Shown here: positions 1 to 7,774 of the stretch, one piece after another
Numbering within the stretch: the stretch's first letter is position 1
Layout: each line of letters opens with the position of its first letter
Assembly: GCF_011762185.1 (NCBI RefSeq)
Contig: NZ_JAASQJ010000003.1
Coordinates: forward strand, 186,001 to 250,000
Reading direction: 5' to 3'
Length of the DNA stretch: 64,000 bases
Origin: Dyadobacter arcticus
Lineage (GTDB): Bacteria; Bacteroidota; Bacteroidia; Cytophagales; Spirosomataceae
Position numbers and translations under genes: made by a program
The notes under the pieces: model-generated
Seen by the model: only the letters and a program-made list of their open reading frames with translations
Told to the model about the DNA's origin: nothing
Databases searched by the model: none

Positions 1-263
1 ATGATTACAAAATGGTGGTCGTTACCACTCGGGATGGCCGCACATATGTTGGAAACATAGCCAAGGAGACGGAAAGGCAGGTTACCCTTCGCATTGTGGG
101 CCAGGATGCGGTTGTGGTGAATAAATCGGACATCCAAACACGCGAAGTAACGCCTGCTTCCATGATGCCGACCGGCCTATTGGAAAATTTGTCGGATAAG
201 GAGGTTACTGAGCTGATTGCTTATTTGAAAACAACAAAACAGGTTGACTTTCCAAAAAAATAA
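1..263 (+). CDS. C-terminal end of a PVC-type haem-binding (c-type cytochrome) protein, partial
   Basis: The reading frame is open from the left edge (codons from base 3, reading D-Y-K before the first internal Met) to the stop at 261-263, so the gene starts outside the window. The visible 86 or so residues match the tail of the putative haem-binding domain named for Pirellula/Verrucomicrobium. They show a strand-rich DGRTYVGNI segment, a VTLR segment, an S-x-MPTGLLENLS segment and a final LIAYL helix. The haem motif (CxxCH) would lie upstream and is not visible. In Bacteroidota such domains usually end large exported proteins with a beta-propeller and HEAT repeats, thought to act in sugar oxidation. 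A related protein lacking this tail enters the window at the other end (61752-64000). Confidence 0.75.
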   Translation, partial: DYKMVVVTTRDGRTYVGNIAKETERQVTLRIVGQDAVVVNKSDIQTREVTPASMMPTGLLENLSDKEVTELIAYLKTTKQVDFPKK

Positions 264-374
264 AGCAGCATTTTCAAAAGTATATTGGCAGATTAATGGT
301 ATAAAAACAGTAATTAATTGAAGTGTGAGGTCTTTTGTTTTTATAATTAAATCTTAAATAAAAAAGTAACTCCT

Positions 375-1499
375 ATGCGCTCAGTTTATAGAATACTCAT
401 AGCTCTTTTTGTTGGCGCAGCGCAACTTGGCCTGGCTTATGCAGAGCAGCCCGCTACATTGAAAATCGGCGCTGCTGCTCCGGATTTCAACCTTTTGGGT
501 GTGGACGGGAAACGTTACACATTGAAAAGTTTTGCTGGTGCAGACATTCTTGCGATCGTATTTACCTGCAACCATTGCCCAACGGCGCAAGCCTATGAGG
601 ATCGTTTAAAGGCGATGACAGCAGATTACAAAGCAAAAAAGGTAGCGATAGTTGCCATTTCATCCAACGACCCGAAAGCAATCCGTCTGGATGAGCTGGG
701 TTACACCGATCTAGGCGACACCTATGCGGAGATGAAATTGCGTTCGAAAGACATGGCTTATAACTTCCCATATCTTTATGATGGCGATGACCAGAAAATC
801 GCCAATGCATATGGCCCGGTTGCTACCCCGCACATTTTCATTTTTGACAAAGCCAGAAAGCTGCAATACCACGGCCGCATTGACGACGTGGAGAAACCGA
901 CCGGCACGCCAAAAAATATTGATGCAAGGAATGCGATAGAGGCAATGGTGGCTGGTAAGCCTGTGCCAGCGCCTACCACCAAGACTTTTGGCTGCTCCAT
1001 GAAATGGATTTCTAAAGAACACGGTGTGCAGGATGAGCAGGCTGGCTGGGCCAAGGAAGCGGTTGCATTGGAAACGATCGACGAAGCCGGGATAAAGGAA
1101 TTGATCCAGAACAAATCGGATAAGCTCCGGTTAATCAATGTTTGGGCAACCTGGTGCGGCCCTTGCGTTACTGAATTCCCCGATTTTATGACGATGCACC
1201 ATATGTACCGCGGCCGTGATTTTGAATTTATATCCATCAGTGCCGACAGCCCCGATAAAAAGGCAAAAGTGCTAAAATTTTTGCAAGGCAAATTTGCTTC
1301 CAATAAGAATTACATTTTCAATGTGGAAGATAAGTACAAACTGATCGAGGCGGTCGATCCCAAATGGCAGGGCGCTTTACCCTATACGATTTTGGTCGAG
1401 CCGGGTGGTAAGATCGTCTATTCTGCACAGGGACCGATTAATCCTGCAAAAATGAAAAAGATTGTTGTTGAGAATAAATACGTAGGCCGTTATTATTGA
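375..1499 (+). CDS. Exported protein with two thioredoxin-fold domains (peroxiredoxin-like plus TlpA-like)
   Basis: The protein has 374 residues and an N-terminal signal peptide of about 23 residues ending LAYA. Domain 1 (about 30-200) is an AhpC/TSA-type redoxin with the active-site-like motif C65-N-H-C68 and the cis-Pro loop ATPH near 150. Domain 2 (about 225-370) is TlpA/ResA-like with a canonical W-C261-G-P-C264 and a LPYT cis-Pro loop. It probably works in the periplasm as a thiol-disulfide oxidoreductase or in thiol-dependent peroxide handling. Single-domain versions of both halves are common; the fusion suggests internal electron transfer between them, which is inference. It lies 111 bp after the cytochrome-like gene and 31 bp before the TIM-barrel gene, so it may serve cytochrome maturation or the sugar-oxidation module. 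Confidence 0.85.
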   Translation: MRSVYRILIALFVGAAQLGLAYAEQPATLKIGAAAPDFNLLGVDGKRYTLKSFAGADILAIVFTCNHCPTAQAYEDRLKAMTADYKAKKVAIVAISSNDPKAIRLDELGYTDLGDTYAEMKLRSKDMAYNFPYLYDGDDQKIANAYGPVATPHIFIFDKARKLQYHGRIDDVEKPTGTPKNIDARNAIEAMVAGKPVPAPTTKTFGCSMKWISKEHGVQDEQAGWAKEAVALETIDEAGIKELIQNKSDKLRLINVWATWCGPCVTEFPDFMTMHHMYRGRDFEFISISADSPDKKAKVLKFLQGKFASNKNYIFNVEDKYKLIEAVDPKWQGALPYTILVEPGGKIVYSAQGPINPAKMKKIVVENKYVGRYY

Positions 1500-1530
1500 A
1501 GTAATCAGATACCTTTTTTAACAGAAACTC

Positions 1531-2538
1531 ATGGAAGATCAAGACATTTCAAGACGCAAATTTTTGGGTGCTTCTGCACTTGCGGCAGCCGGGTTTGCAT
1601 TGGTAAAGGTGCCTGTTTTTGGGGCTCCGGCTTATATCAAAAACCTGGGAAAGCCTAACTCACTATTTAATGGCGTACAGGTGGGCGCCATCACCTATTC
1701 TTGGCGTAGTATGCCGGGCGGCGCAGAAGATATTCTAAAATATTGCATTGATTGTAATATCAGCGCGATCGAGCTGATGGGACCGACTGGCGAATCATTT
1801 GCCGGGGCACCGGAAGCTCCGCCACGTCCAAATATGGCACCTGCGGCAAATGGGCAGCGTCCGGAAATGACCGCTGAGCAAAAAGCGGCACAAGCGGAAT
1901 ACGGTACTAAACTTGCCGAGTGGCGGGTGAAGGCTCCAATGGATAAATTTGTTCAGCTTCGCAAAATGTACAATGATGCGGGGGTTAGTATTTATGCATT
2001 TAAACCGTCGGCATTGGGTGAGAAAAATACAGATGCGGAAGTGGACTACGCGCTTCGCGCTGCGAAAGCTTTGGGAGCAAACCAGGCTAATGTTGAACTT
2101 CCAAATGATCCCGCCCAAACAAAAAGGCTGGGAGAAATCGCATTAAAAAATAAGGTATATGTAGGTTATCATGGTCACACGCAGCAAACGCCGACATGGT
2201 GGGATACTGCGCTGGGCCAGTCTAAATACAATGCGATGAATTTTGACATGGGGCATTATGTGGCAGCAGGTTATGATCCGATCCCTTTGATTGAAACCAA
2301 GCATGATAACATCGTGAGCATGCATATCAAAGACAGAAAAAACAAAGAACATGGCGGGGCCAATGTGGTCTGGGGCCAGGGAGATACCCCGATTACAGCA
2401 GCATTGGAGCTGATGCGTGCGAAAAAATACAAATTCCCGGCTACTATTGAGCTGGAATATGAAATTCCTGCGGGGTCTGACGCTGTGAAGGAAACTGCAA
2501 AATGCGTTGAATATGCAAGGAAGGCGCTGGGAGCATAG
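1531..2538 (+). CDS. Tat-exported TIM-barrel sugar isomerase/epimerase-like protein
   Basis: The protein has 335 residues and belongs to the xylose-isomerase-like TIM-barrel superfamily. A twin-arginine signal (SRRKFLG, then an Ala-rich hydrophobic stretch to about residue 31) predicts export as a folded protein. Barrel strands with likely metal ligands are visible as AIELMG, NVELP, GYHGH, NFDMGHY, SMHIKDR and ATIELEYE. An Ala/Pro-rich insert (about residues 90-130) follows the second strand and looks disordered. Relatives are annotated as sugar phosphate isomerases/epimerases, but an exported copy more likely acts on free or 3-keto sugars. A hairpin terminator follows at 2564. The substrate cannot be read from the sequence. 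Confidence 0.85.
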   Translation: MEDQDISRRKFLGASALAAAGFALVKVPVFGAPAYIKNLGKPNSLFNGVQVGAITYSWRSMPGGAEDILKYCIDCNISAIELMGPTGESFAGAPEAPPRPNMAPAANGQRPEMTAEQKAAQAEYGTKLAEWRVKAPMDKFVQLRKMYNDAGVSIYAFKPSALGEKNTDAEVDYALRAAKALGANQANVELPNDPAQTKRLGEIALKNKVYVGYHGHTQQTPTWWDTALGQSKYNAMNFDMGHYVAAGYDPIPLIETKHDNIVSMHIKDRKNKEHGGANVVWGQGDTPITAALELMRAKKYKFPATIELEYEIPAGSDAVKETAKCVEYARKALGA

Positions 2539-2563
2539 GATTCATTAAATATTGTTTTAATGT

Positions 2564-2597
2564 TGCCGTCACTGGACTTTCCGGTGGCGGCTTTTTT
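2564..2597 (+). terminator. Intrinsic terminator after the TIM-barrel gene
   Basis: A GC-rich stem of about 11 bp (GCCGTCACTGG with CCGGTGGCGGC, two G-U pairs) around a 5-nt loop is followed by a run of six T. It sits 25 bp after the stop codon at 2538. Confidence 0.75.
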
Positions 2598-2625
2598 GTT
2601 GCGCATCTGATTGCGTTATTGTCAT

Positions 2626-2770
2626 AGCCGGCAGGGTTGAAACCCTGGGCTGGGATATCGGTCATGCCTAGCGGCATTAAGTACGATAAAAAGTGCCAGC
2701 GGCACGGTCGATCTCCTTGACCCGGGATTTATCCCGGGAACAAGTGATATCAAATGCCAATGGCATCCTT
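2626..2770. repeat. Intergenic element made of five short palindromes
   Basis: The intergenic stretch 2539-2881 (343 bp) has no gene beyond the terminator. Inside it are five near-perfect small palindromes in a row: AGGGTTGAAACCCT (2633-2646), TGCCTAGCGGCA (2665-2676), GTGCCAGCGGCAC (2693-2705), CCCGGGATTTATCCCGGG (2721-2738) and ATGCCAATGGCAT (2754-2766). Three share the pattern TGCC-N3/4-GGCA. From memory, similar phrases (a GGGTTGAAACCC block, a GGCATGCC-type block and a CCCGGG-ATTTAT block) recur as intergenic repeats in Bacteroidota genomes, but that cannot be checked here. No coding sequence accompanies them, so this would be a non-autonomous or REP-like element. Confidence 0.65.
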
Positions 2771-2825
2771 CAACATTAATTAAGAAACTGCTCATCAAAA
2801 AATTCACAAAAAACAACCCTAAAAG

Positions 2826-2855
2826 TTTATTCGTACGAAATATTTCCTACCTTTA
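2826..2855 (+). promoter_or_regulatory. Candidate promoter and BlaI operator of the blaI/M56 operon
   Basis: A perfect 10-bp palindrome, TTCGTACGAA (2830-2839), lies 42 bp before the blaI-like start codon. It sits between a TTTA (2826-2829) and a TACCTTTA (2848-2855), spaced 18 bp apart, which resembles the Bacteroidota -33 TTTG / -7 TAnnTTTG promoter. An operator in the spacer would let a BlaI dimer block its own operon. The palindrome is seen directly; the promoter and operator roles are inferred. Confidence 0.45.
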
Positions 2856-2881
2856 AGGCGTTGGTATGAAAACACTTTTTA

Positions 2882-3247
2882 ATGGAGCCTACGAAATCAG
2901 AATTGGAAATACTTCAGGTGCTTTGGGAGCATGGTCCATCGACAGTCCGGTTTGTTAATGATAAGCTTAATGAGGAAAAACGTGCCGTTCAATATTCCTC
3001 AACCTTAAAATTAATGCAGATCATGGCGGAAAAGGGAATTGTGGTCAGGGATGAGAGCAGCATGAAACATATATATAGTCCGGCGGAGGCTGAGGATAAA
3101 ACCAAAACAGCTTTGTTGGAGCGATTTGTGGATTCTATGTACAAAGGTTCAGCCGCGAGCCTGGTCATGCAGCTCTTCGGGAATAAAAATACCTCGTCGG
3201 AAGATCTGGACGAGATCAGGGATTTTTTCAAAAAACTGGATAAATAA
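2882..3247 (+). CDS. BlaI/MecI-family transcriptional repressor
   Basis: The protein has 121 residues, the usual BlaI/MecI length. The N-terminal winged helix shows PTKSELEILQVLWEHGPSTV, the hallmark opening of the family, followed by a recognition-helix region ending TLKLMQIMAEKGIV. A helical dimerisation tail follows, where cognate peptidases usually cleave these repressors. It lies 23 bp before a membrane metallopeptidase of the BlaR1 type, the standard repressor/sensor pair. No beta-lactamase gene is nearby, so it likely controls its own operon and perhaps the GH5 gene at 5323. A palindromic candidate operator lies upstream at 2830-2839. Confidence 0.9.
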   Translation: MEPTKSELEILQVLWEHGPSTVRFVNDKLNEEKRAVQYSSTLKLMQIMAEKGIVVRDESSMKHIYSPAEAEDKTKTALLERFVDSMYKGSAASLVMQLFGNKNTSSEDLDEIRDFFKKLDK

Positions 3248-3270
3248 TTAACCTATCTCAATTCTTGGCC

Positions 3271-5220
3271 ATGAATTTTGATGTGATCACGCAGCCTTAT
3301 TTTCAGAAACTTGTTCAGGCGATATGCCTCACTTTATTACATTCACTGTGGCAGGGGCTAATTGCAGCGGGATTGGCAGGGGCGGTTCTAATTTTGACAG
3401 GTAAGAGCAAACCTGCGTTCAGGTACAATTTGCTATCCCTGGTCCTCATTGCATTCGTGTTGGGAGTGGGATTCACATTTAGTGTTGAAATGGGTCAGAA
3501 AAATGGCATTTCCGAAGCTGCACAAATTCAAAACCTGCATTATTTTCCGGCAAATGCCGCGCAGACACGCGCTGTAGACAATCTAAATGCTTTTTCCAAA
3601 AACTTCAAATGGATCGATTCTCTGATGTTTTTTTGTGGTCAGAATGCGGGATTTATTGTGGCAATCTGGTTTCTGATATTTGGAATAAAGAGCGTCCAGG
3701 CGGCCAGCGGCTTGGTTTTTCTTCATCGGATCCGGCGACAAAAGATTTATGAGCCGGACGAAAAATGGCGGCTTCGGTTTCAGGCGCTGGCTTTCAAACT
3801 CAATATCAGTCAAAAGATTTCATTAATGGAGTCCGAAAACATTACCGTTCCAATGGTCATCGGATTTCTGAAACCGATCGTCCTGATCCCGTTCGGACTC
3901 CTGGCCAATTTACCCGCGTCGCAAGTGGAAGCGATTCTTTTACACGAACTGGCACACATCCGCCGCCGCGATTATCTGGTTAATCTCATTCAGATTTTTT
4001 CTGAAAACGTGTTTTTCTTCAATCCTGCTGTGCTTTGGATTTCCTCAGTACTTAAAGAAGAGCGTGAACATTGCTGCGACGACCTTGCGATCTCGGTCAT
4101 GCGGAATAAGACCTCCTTCGTTGAAGCGCTGGTTTCTTTTCAGGAATATAAAACGTCTAGCAATATATTCGCAATGACGTTTTCTAAAAAGCGTAACCAC
4201 TTGCTGGACAGGATTAAACGAATAATCAATAACAACAATAAACCTCTTGATGCCATGGAAAAATTATTTGTAGTGATCAGTTTAGTTTTAGTAGCGGTAC
4301 TATCTGCCGCCGTTTCACATGTTGCGCCAAACCAGCCAGCATGGGTTGTTTCTCATCAAGAAAATCGGCAGAAAGCTGAGGAAAAACAGGAGATAGCTAG
4401 TCGGATTTCCTTGCCGGTTCGTTCGTCAACTTTTGAAAGCGATACGTTACCGAAAAAGAAAAAGTCAGAAAATACGATCTTTCATTCCGCCAATATCCAC
4501 GCTGCCCAGGACGGAATAAGTACATATGATGTAACTGCCAATGGAAAAGCATACACCATTGTTCAAACAAATGGAAAGACTACTGCTCTGGTTGTCAATG
4601 GAAAGCCGGTTCCTGACAGTGAAATGGCATCTTACCAAACAGAAATTGACAAGATCATTAAAGATATTAAAGTAGCCCATGATGATGCCGAGAAGCAGCG
4701 TCAAGAAGCAGATAAACAAAGGGAAGAGGCGGACCTTCTCAGACAACAGGCCGACGTGCAAAGGAAGGGGGCAGAACAAAACCGCGTTCATGCCAATGAG
4801 TTGAGGTTAGAGGCCAACAAACATAGACAGGAGGCGGACAAAATGCGCGGAGACGCAGAGAAAATGCGTGCGGAAGCTGACAAACAAAGACAGGAGGCCG
4901 ATAAACACCGCGTAGAAGCTAATAAAGCCAGAGAACATGCAGAGGAATTCAGATTTGCTGCTGAACAGAATCGGCAGGAATACGAAAAGATGCAAAATGG
5001 CGTAATTGACGAATTGATTAGTGCAGGTGCCATCAAGGGGATTAGCGACCTTTCGTACAGACTTAGCCAGGATGAATTAATTGTAAATGGCGTAAAACAA
5101 CCGGCTGAATTGCATCAAAAATTGAAAAACAAGTATATTAAAGACAAGGCTGTTGAAATGGTTTATAATTACAAAGGCCGGACGGGCTATACAACAACAG
5201 GGTTAATCTACACGAAATAA
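3271..5220 (+). CDS. M56-family (BlaR1-like) membrane metallopeptidase with a long heptad-repeat coiled coil
   Basis: The protein has 649 residues from the ATG at 3271; a TTG two codons earlier is less likely. The N-terminal third has hydrophobic segments near residues 15-40, 50-72 and 115-145, and a further segment lies near 330-350. The M56 zinc motif is H225-E-L-A-H229, followed by the EREHCCDD motif that supplies another ligand. Residues 472-569 are 14 uninterrupted heptads, each with Ala at position 2 and Arg at position 6 (for example EADKQRE, EANKHRQ). They predict a straight coiled coil of about 98 residues. An unfamiliar C-terminal domain of about 75 residues follows. There is no penicillin-binding sensor domain, so it probably does not sense beta-lactams. 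On signal it should cleave the BlaI partner encoded upstream. Confidence 0.88.
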   Translation: MNFDVITQPYFQKLVQAICLTLLHSLWQGLIAAGLAGAVLILTGKSKPAFRYNLLSLVLIAFVLGVGFTFSVEMGQKNGISEAAQIQNLHYFPANAAQTRAVDNLNAFSKNFKWIDSLMFFCGQNAGFIVAIWFLIFGIKSVQAASGLVFLHRIRRQKIYEPDEKWRLRFQALAFKLNISQKISLMESENITVPMVIGFLKPIVLIPFGLLANLPASQVEAILLHELAHIRRRDYLVNLIQIFSENVFFFNPAVLWISSVLKEEREHCCDDLAISVMRNKTSFVEALVSFQEYKTSSNIFAMTFSKKRNHLLDRIKRIINNNNKPLDAMEKLFVVISLVLVAVLSAAVSHVAPNQPAWVVSHQENRQKAEEKQEIASRISLPVRSSTFESDTLPKKKKSENTIFHSANIHAAQDGISTYDVTANGKAYTIVQTNGKTTALVVNGKPVPDSEMASYQTEIDKIIKDIKVAHDDAEKQRQEADKQREEADLLRQQADVQRKGAEQNRVHANELRLEANKHRQEADKMRGDAEKMRAEADKQRQEADKHRVEANKAREHAEEFRFAAEQNRQEYEKMQNGVIDELISAGAIKGISDLSYRLSQDELIVNGVKQPAELHQKLKNKYIKDKAVEMVYNYKGRTGYTTTGLIYTK

Positions 5221-5231
5221 GGTGCGTAGAT

Positions 5232-5256
5232 CTGGTAAGTTTTCAAAACTTGCCAG
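5232..5256. other. Hairpin between the M56 peptidase and GH5 genes
   Basis: The sequence CTGGTAAGTTTT-C-AAAACTTGCCAG forms a 12-bp stem (one G-U pair) with a one-base loop, 11 bp after the peptidase stop. No clear T-run follows, so it may be a weak terminator, an mRNA 3' end stabiliser or an operator half-site pair. Confidence 0.45.
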
Positions 5257-5322
5257 TTCTCGCCAAGTAAAATTCCTGCCAACCGGCATTTTATAGAAAG
5301 TAACAACGAACATGTCTGACCC

Positions 5323-6462
5323 ATGCATCGCAGGACTTTCATAAAAAGCACAGGCGCACTAGTTGCTGCCGGTACAATCGGAGCCGAGGAGTTAGCCTCT
5401 TTCAATGCAAGGCCGAAGAACAAACTCCCAAAGTGGAAGGGTTTTAATCTCCTTGATTTTTTCTCGCCCGACCCTGCGTCCAGCCGCAAGCCTACACACG
5501 AAGAGCAATTTAAATGGATGAGCGACTGGGGTTTTGATTTTGTCAGGATTCCCATGGCTTATCCCGCTTATCTGAAATTTGACAGGACGAAGAACATTAC
5601 CCCTGAGGAAGTATATCAAATAGACGAAAAAGCGGTTGAACATATTGATAAGCTGGTAACTGCGGCTCATAAATACAATATGCATGTCAGTCTCAACCTG
5701 CACCGTGCACCCGGATATTGTGTGAATGCCGGATTTAACGAACCGTATAATCTTTGGACGGATCAGAAAGCATTGGACGCATTTTGCATCCACTGGAACA
5801 TGTGGGCGAAGCGGTACAAAGGTGTTTCGTCCAAAAAAATCAGTTTTGATCTGCTGAACGAGCCGAGTATGCGGGCGGATATGAATGATCAGCATTCTAA
5901 AAGATCAACGGTACCCGGCGCAACTTACAGGAAAGTTGCGGTTGCGGCTTCGGAGGCGATCCGGAAGGAAAATCCAGGACACCTGATCATTGCGGATGGT
6001 AATGATACCGGCTCCTCGGTTATTCCAGAACTGGCTGATTTAGACATTGCGCAAAGCTGTCGCGGGTATCATCCGGGCATCATTTCACATTATAAGGCAC
6101 CCTGGGCGATGAAGGACACCGAAAATTTACCGAAGCCGAAGTGGCCCGGACAGGTTGGGGACAAATATTTAAGCCGTGAGATGCTCGAAAAATTTTATAA
6201 ACCATGGATCGACCTGGTAGGGAAGGGAGTAGGCGTGCACTGCGGAGAATGCGGCAGCTGGAATAAGACCCCGCATGATGTTTTCCTGGCGTGGTTCGGC
6301 GATGTTCTGGATATTCTTTCTTCCAATGGCATCGGTTTCGCGCTCTGGGAGTTCTCAGGTGATTTCGGCGTTTTGGATTCACGCCGCGAAGATGTTGCCT
6401 ACGAAGATTGGCACGGACACAAGCTGGATCGGAAGTTGCTGACGTTAATGATGAAAGCCTGA
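5323..6462 (+). CDS. Glycoside hydrolase family 5 (cellulase-type) enzyme
   Basis: The protein has 379 residues. The N-terminus (HRRTFIKSTG plus an Ala/Gly-rich stretch) resembles a Tat or Sec export signal. The barrel shows the GH5 marks: WGFDFVRIPM near 70, LNLHRAPG near 124, the acid/base in DLLNE180P, and the likely nucleophile in HCGE309CGSW. An ALWEFSGDFG strand closes the barrel. GH5 enzymes hydrolyse beta-1,4 or related glucans and mannans with retention; the specificity cannot be told from sequence alone. It lies 102 bp after the M56 peptidase gene on the same strand and just before a second TIM-barrel isomerase-like gene. Confidence 0.88.
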   Translation: MHRRTFIKSTGALVAAGTIGAEELASFNARPKNKLPKWKGFNLLDFFSPDPASSRKPTHEEQFKWMSDWGFDFVRIPMAYPAYLKFDRTKNITPEEVYQIDEKAVEHIDKLVTAAHKYNMHVSLNLHRAPGYCVNAGFNEPYNLWTDQKALDAFCIHWNMWAKRYKGVSSKKISFDLLNEPSMRADMNDQHSKRSTVPGATYRKVAVAASEAIRKENPGHLIIADGNDTGSSVIPELADLDIAQSCRGYHPGIISHYKAPWAMKDTENLPKPKWPGQVGDKYLSREMLEKFYKPWIDLVGKGVGVHCGECGSWNKTPHDVFLAWFGDVLDILSSNGIGFALWEFSGDFGVLDSRREDVAYEDWHGHKLDRKLLTLMMKA

Positions 6463-6532
6463 TATTCCATAAAACAGTAATTCCCTCCGACATCTCTAAA
6501 AATCAATCAGTTCTATCAAATAACTCATCGTA

Positions 6533-7447
6533 ATGAATCGCAGAGAATCATTATCATCCATACTAGCCGTCACCGGATCGGGTTTACTACCAACGGAAAA
6601 CGTCAAGAATAAGGTGCAGCCATTTATCTATTCGCTCAATATGAGCACGCTTCGTGGACATAAGCTTGGCTTCCGTAAGGAGCTGGAAGTGGCGGCGCAG
6701 GCGGGATATGGTTCTGTCGAGATTTGGATAAACACCTTGCAGGATTATCTCAAGACCGGCGGTACGCTTGCGGAAGCCAAAACGATTATTAAGGATCTCG
6801 GGCTGAAAGTTGAGGACGCCATCGGCTTTGCTCCATGGATTGTGGATGATGAAGGCACCAGGGCAAAAGCATTGGATCAGCTCAAAACAGAAATGGAACA
6901 ATTGGCTAAGATAGACTGCCTGCGCGTTGCCGCCCCACCGATGGGTGCCACTACCGGGGCATCACTTGATCTGAAACAAGTAGCGGAAAGATATCGGACG
7001 ATATTGGAGCTGGGAGAAAAAACAGGCGTTGTACCACATCTTGAACTCTGGGGATTTTCGAAAAACCTGAGCAGGGTGGGAGAGATATTATATGTTGCGG
7101 TAGAAGCGGCGCATCCGTCGGCACGGGTATTGATGGACATTTACCATTTACATAAAGGCGGTTCGGGCATGGACAGTGTTAAAGATGTAGGGAAACCGCT
7201 TATTGAAATATTTCACATGAATGATTACCCGGCAGCACCTCCCCGCGAAACGATTACTGATGCGGACCGTGTTTATGCCGGAGATGGCGTTGCCCCGCTA
7301 AAAGATGTTTTAAAATCCCTCAAAAATCCTGATAAACCGGTAATCCTGTCATTCGAAGTGTTTAATCAGGGTTATTATGCGCAGGATCCGTTGCTAGTGG
7401 CGAAAACAGGTCTCGCTAAAATGAAGAAGGTGGCAGAGGGTGTTTGA
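6533..7447 (+). CDS. TIM-barrel sugar phosphate isomerase/epimerase-like protein
   Basis: The protein has 304 residues in the xylose-isomerase-like TIM-barrel (AP endonuclease 2-like) superfamily. The N-terminus NRRESLSSILAVTGSG has two Arg and a hydrophobic stretch, so it may carry a short export signal, though the twin-Arg motif is imperfect. Strand-end residues typical of the fold are YGSVEIWI, CLRVAAPP, PHLELWG, VLMDIYHLHKGG, IFHMNDYP and ILSFEVF, supplying Glu, Asp and His ligands for a divalent metal. It follows the GH5 gene by 70 bp and precedes the acetyltransferase by 15 bp. It may process a sugar released or oxidised by nearby enzymes; the substrate is unknown. Confidence 0.8.
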   Translation: MNRRESLSSILAVTGSGLLPTENVKNKVQPFIYSLNMSTLRGHKLGFRKELEVAAQAGYGSVEIWINTLQDYLKTGGTLAEAKTIIKDLGLKVEDAIGFAPWIVDDEGTRAKALDQLKTEMEQLAKIDCLRVAAPPMGATTGASLDLKQVAERYRTILELGEKTGVVPHLELWGFSKNLSRVGEILYVAVEAAHPSARVLMDIYHLHKGGSGMDSVKDVGKPLIEIFHMNDYPAAPPRETITDADRVYAGDGVAPLKDVLKSLKNPDKPVILSFEVFNQGYYAQDPLLVAKTGLAKMKKVAEGV

Positions 7448-7462
7448 TTAAAAAAACTTTTT

Positions 7463-7753
7463 ATGAGCGAAGTTAAAATGAAGCTGGATGACCGCCGACG
7501 CGGCCGATTTTATATTGAAGAAGAAGGCAAGCAGGTGGGGGAAATGGTGATCGGGGTCAGCGAGACCACACTCACCGTTTACCACACTGAGGTAAATCCT
7601 GAATTGGAAGGAAGAGGTCTTGCCAAAAAAATGCTGGATGAAATGGTAGCTTATGCAAGACAAGAGCATTTACAGGTGCTTCCTTTGTGCGAATATGTTC
7701 ATCAGCAGTTTCGCAAACATCACGACGATTTCGCGGATATCTGGAAGAAGTAA
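7463..7753 (+). CDS. Small GNAT-family N-acetyltransferase (YjdJ/NATD1 type)
   Basis: The protein has 96 residues, matching the short single-domain GNAT family. It has the acetyl-CoA loop EGRGLAKKMLDEMVAYA (Q/R-x-x-G-x-G/A pattern) and the following VLPLCEYVHQQFRKH segment characteristic of the group. Cytoplasmic, no signal peptide. The acceptor substrate of this subfamily is not known. It starts 15 bp after the isomerase-like gene and is convergent with the histidine kinase whose stop is at 7775. Confidence 0.82.
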   Translation: MSEVKMKLDDRRRGRFYIEEEGKQVGEMVIGVSETTLTVYHTEVNPELEGRGLAKKMLDEMVAYARQEHLQVLPLCEYVHQQFRKHHDDFADIWKK

Positions 7754-7774
7754 CAACTATTTCCGGGTTGCTTA

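Noticed and set aside
4684..4977. Repetitive DNA that could be read as a CRISPR-like array
   Set aside because: The 21-bp periodicity is the codon pattern of a heptad coiled coil inside the M56 peptidase gene; there are no unrelated spacers.
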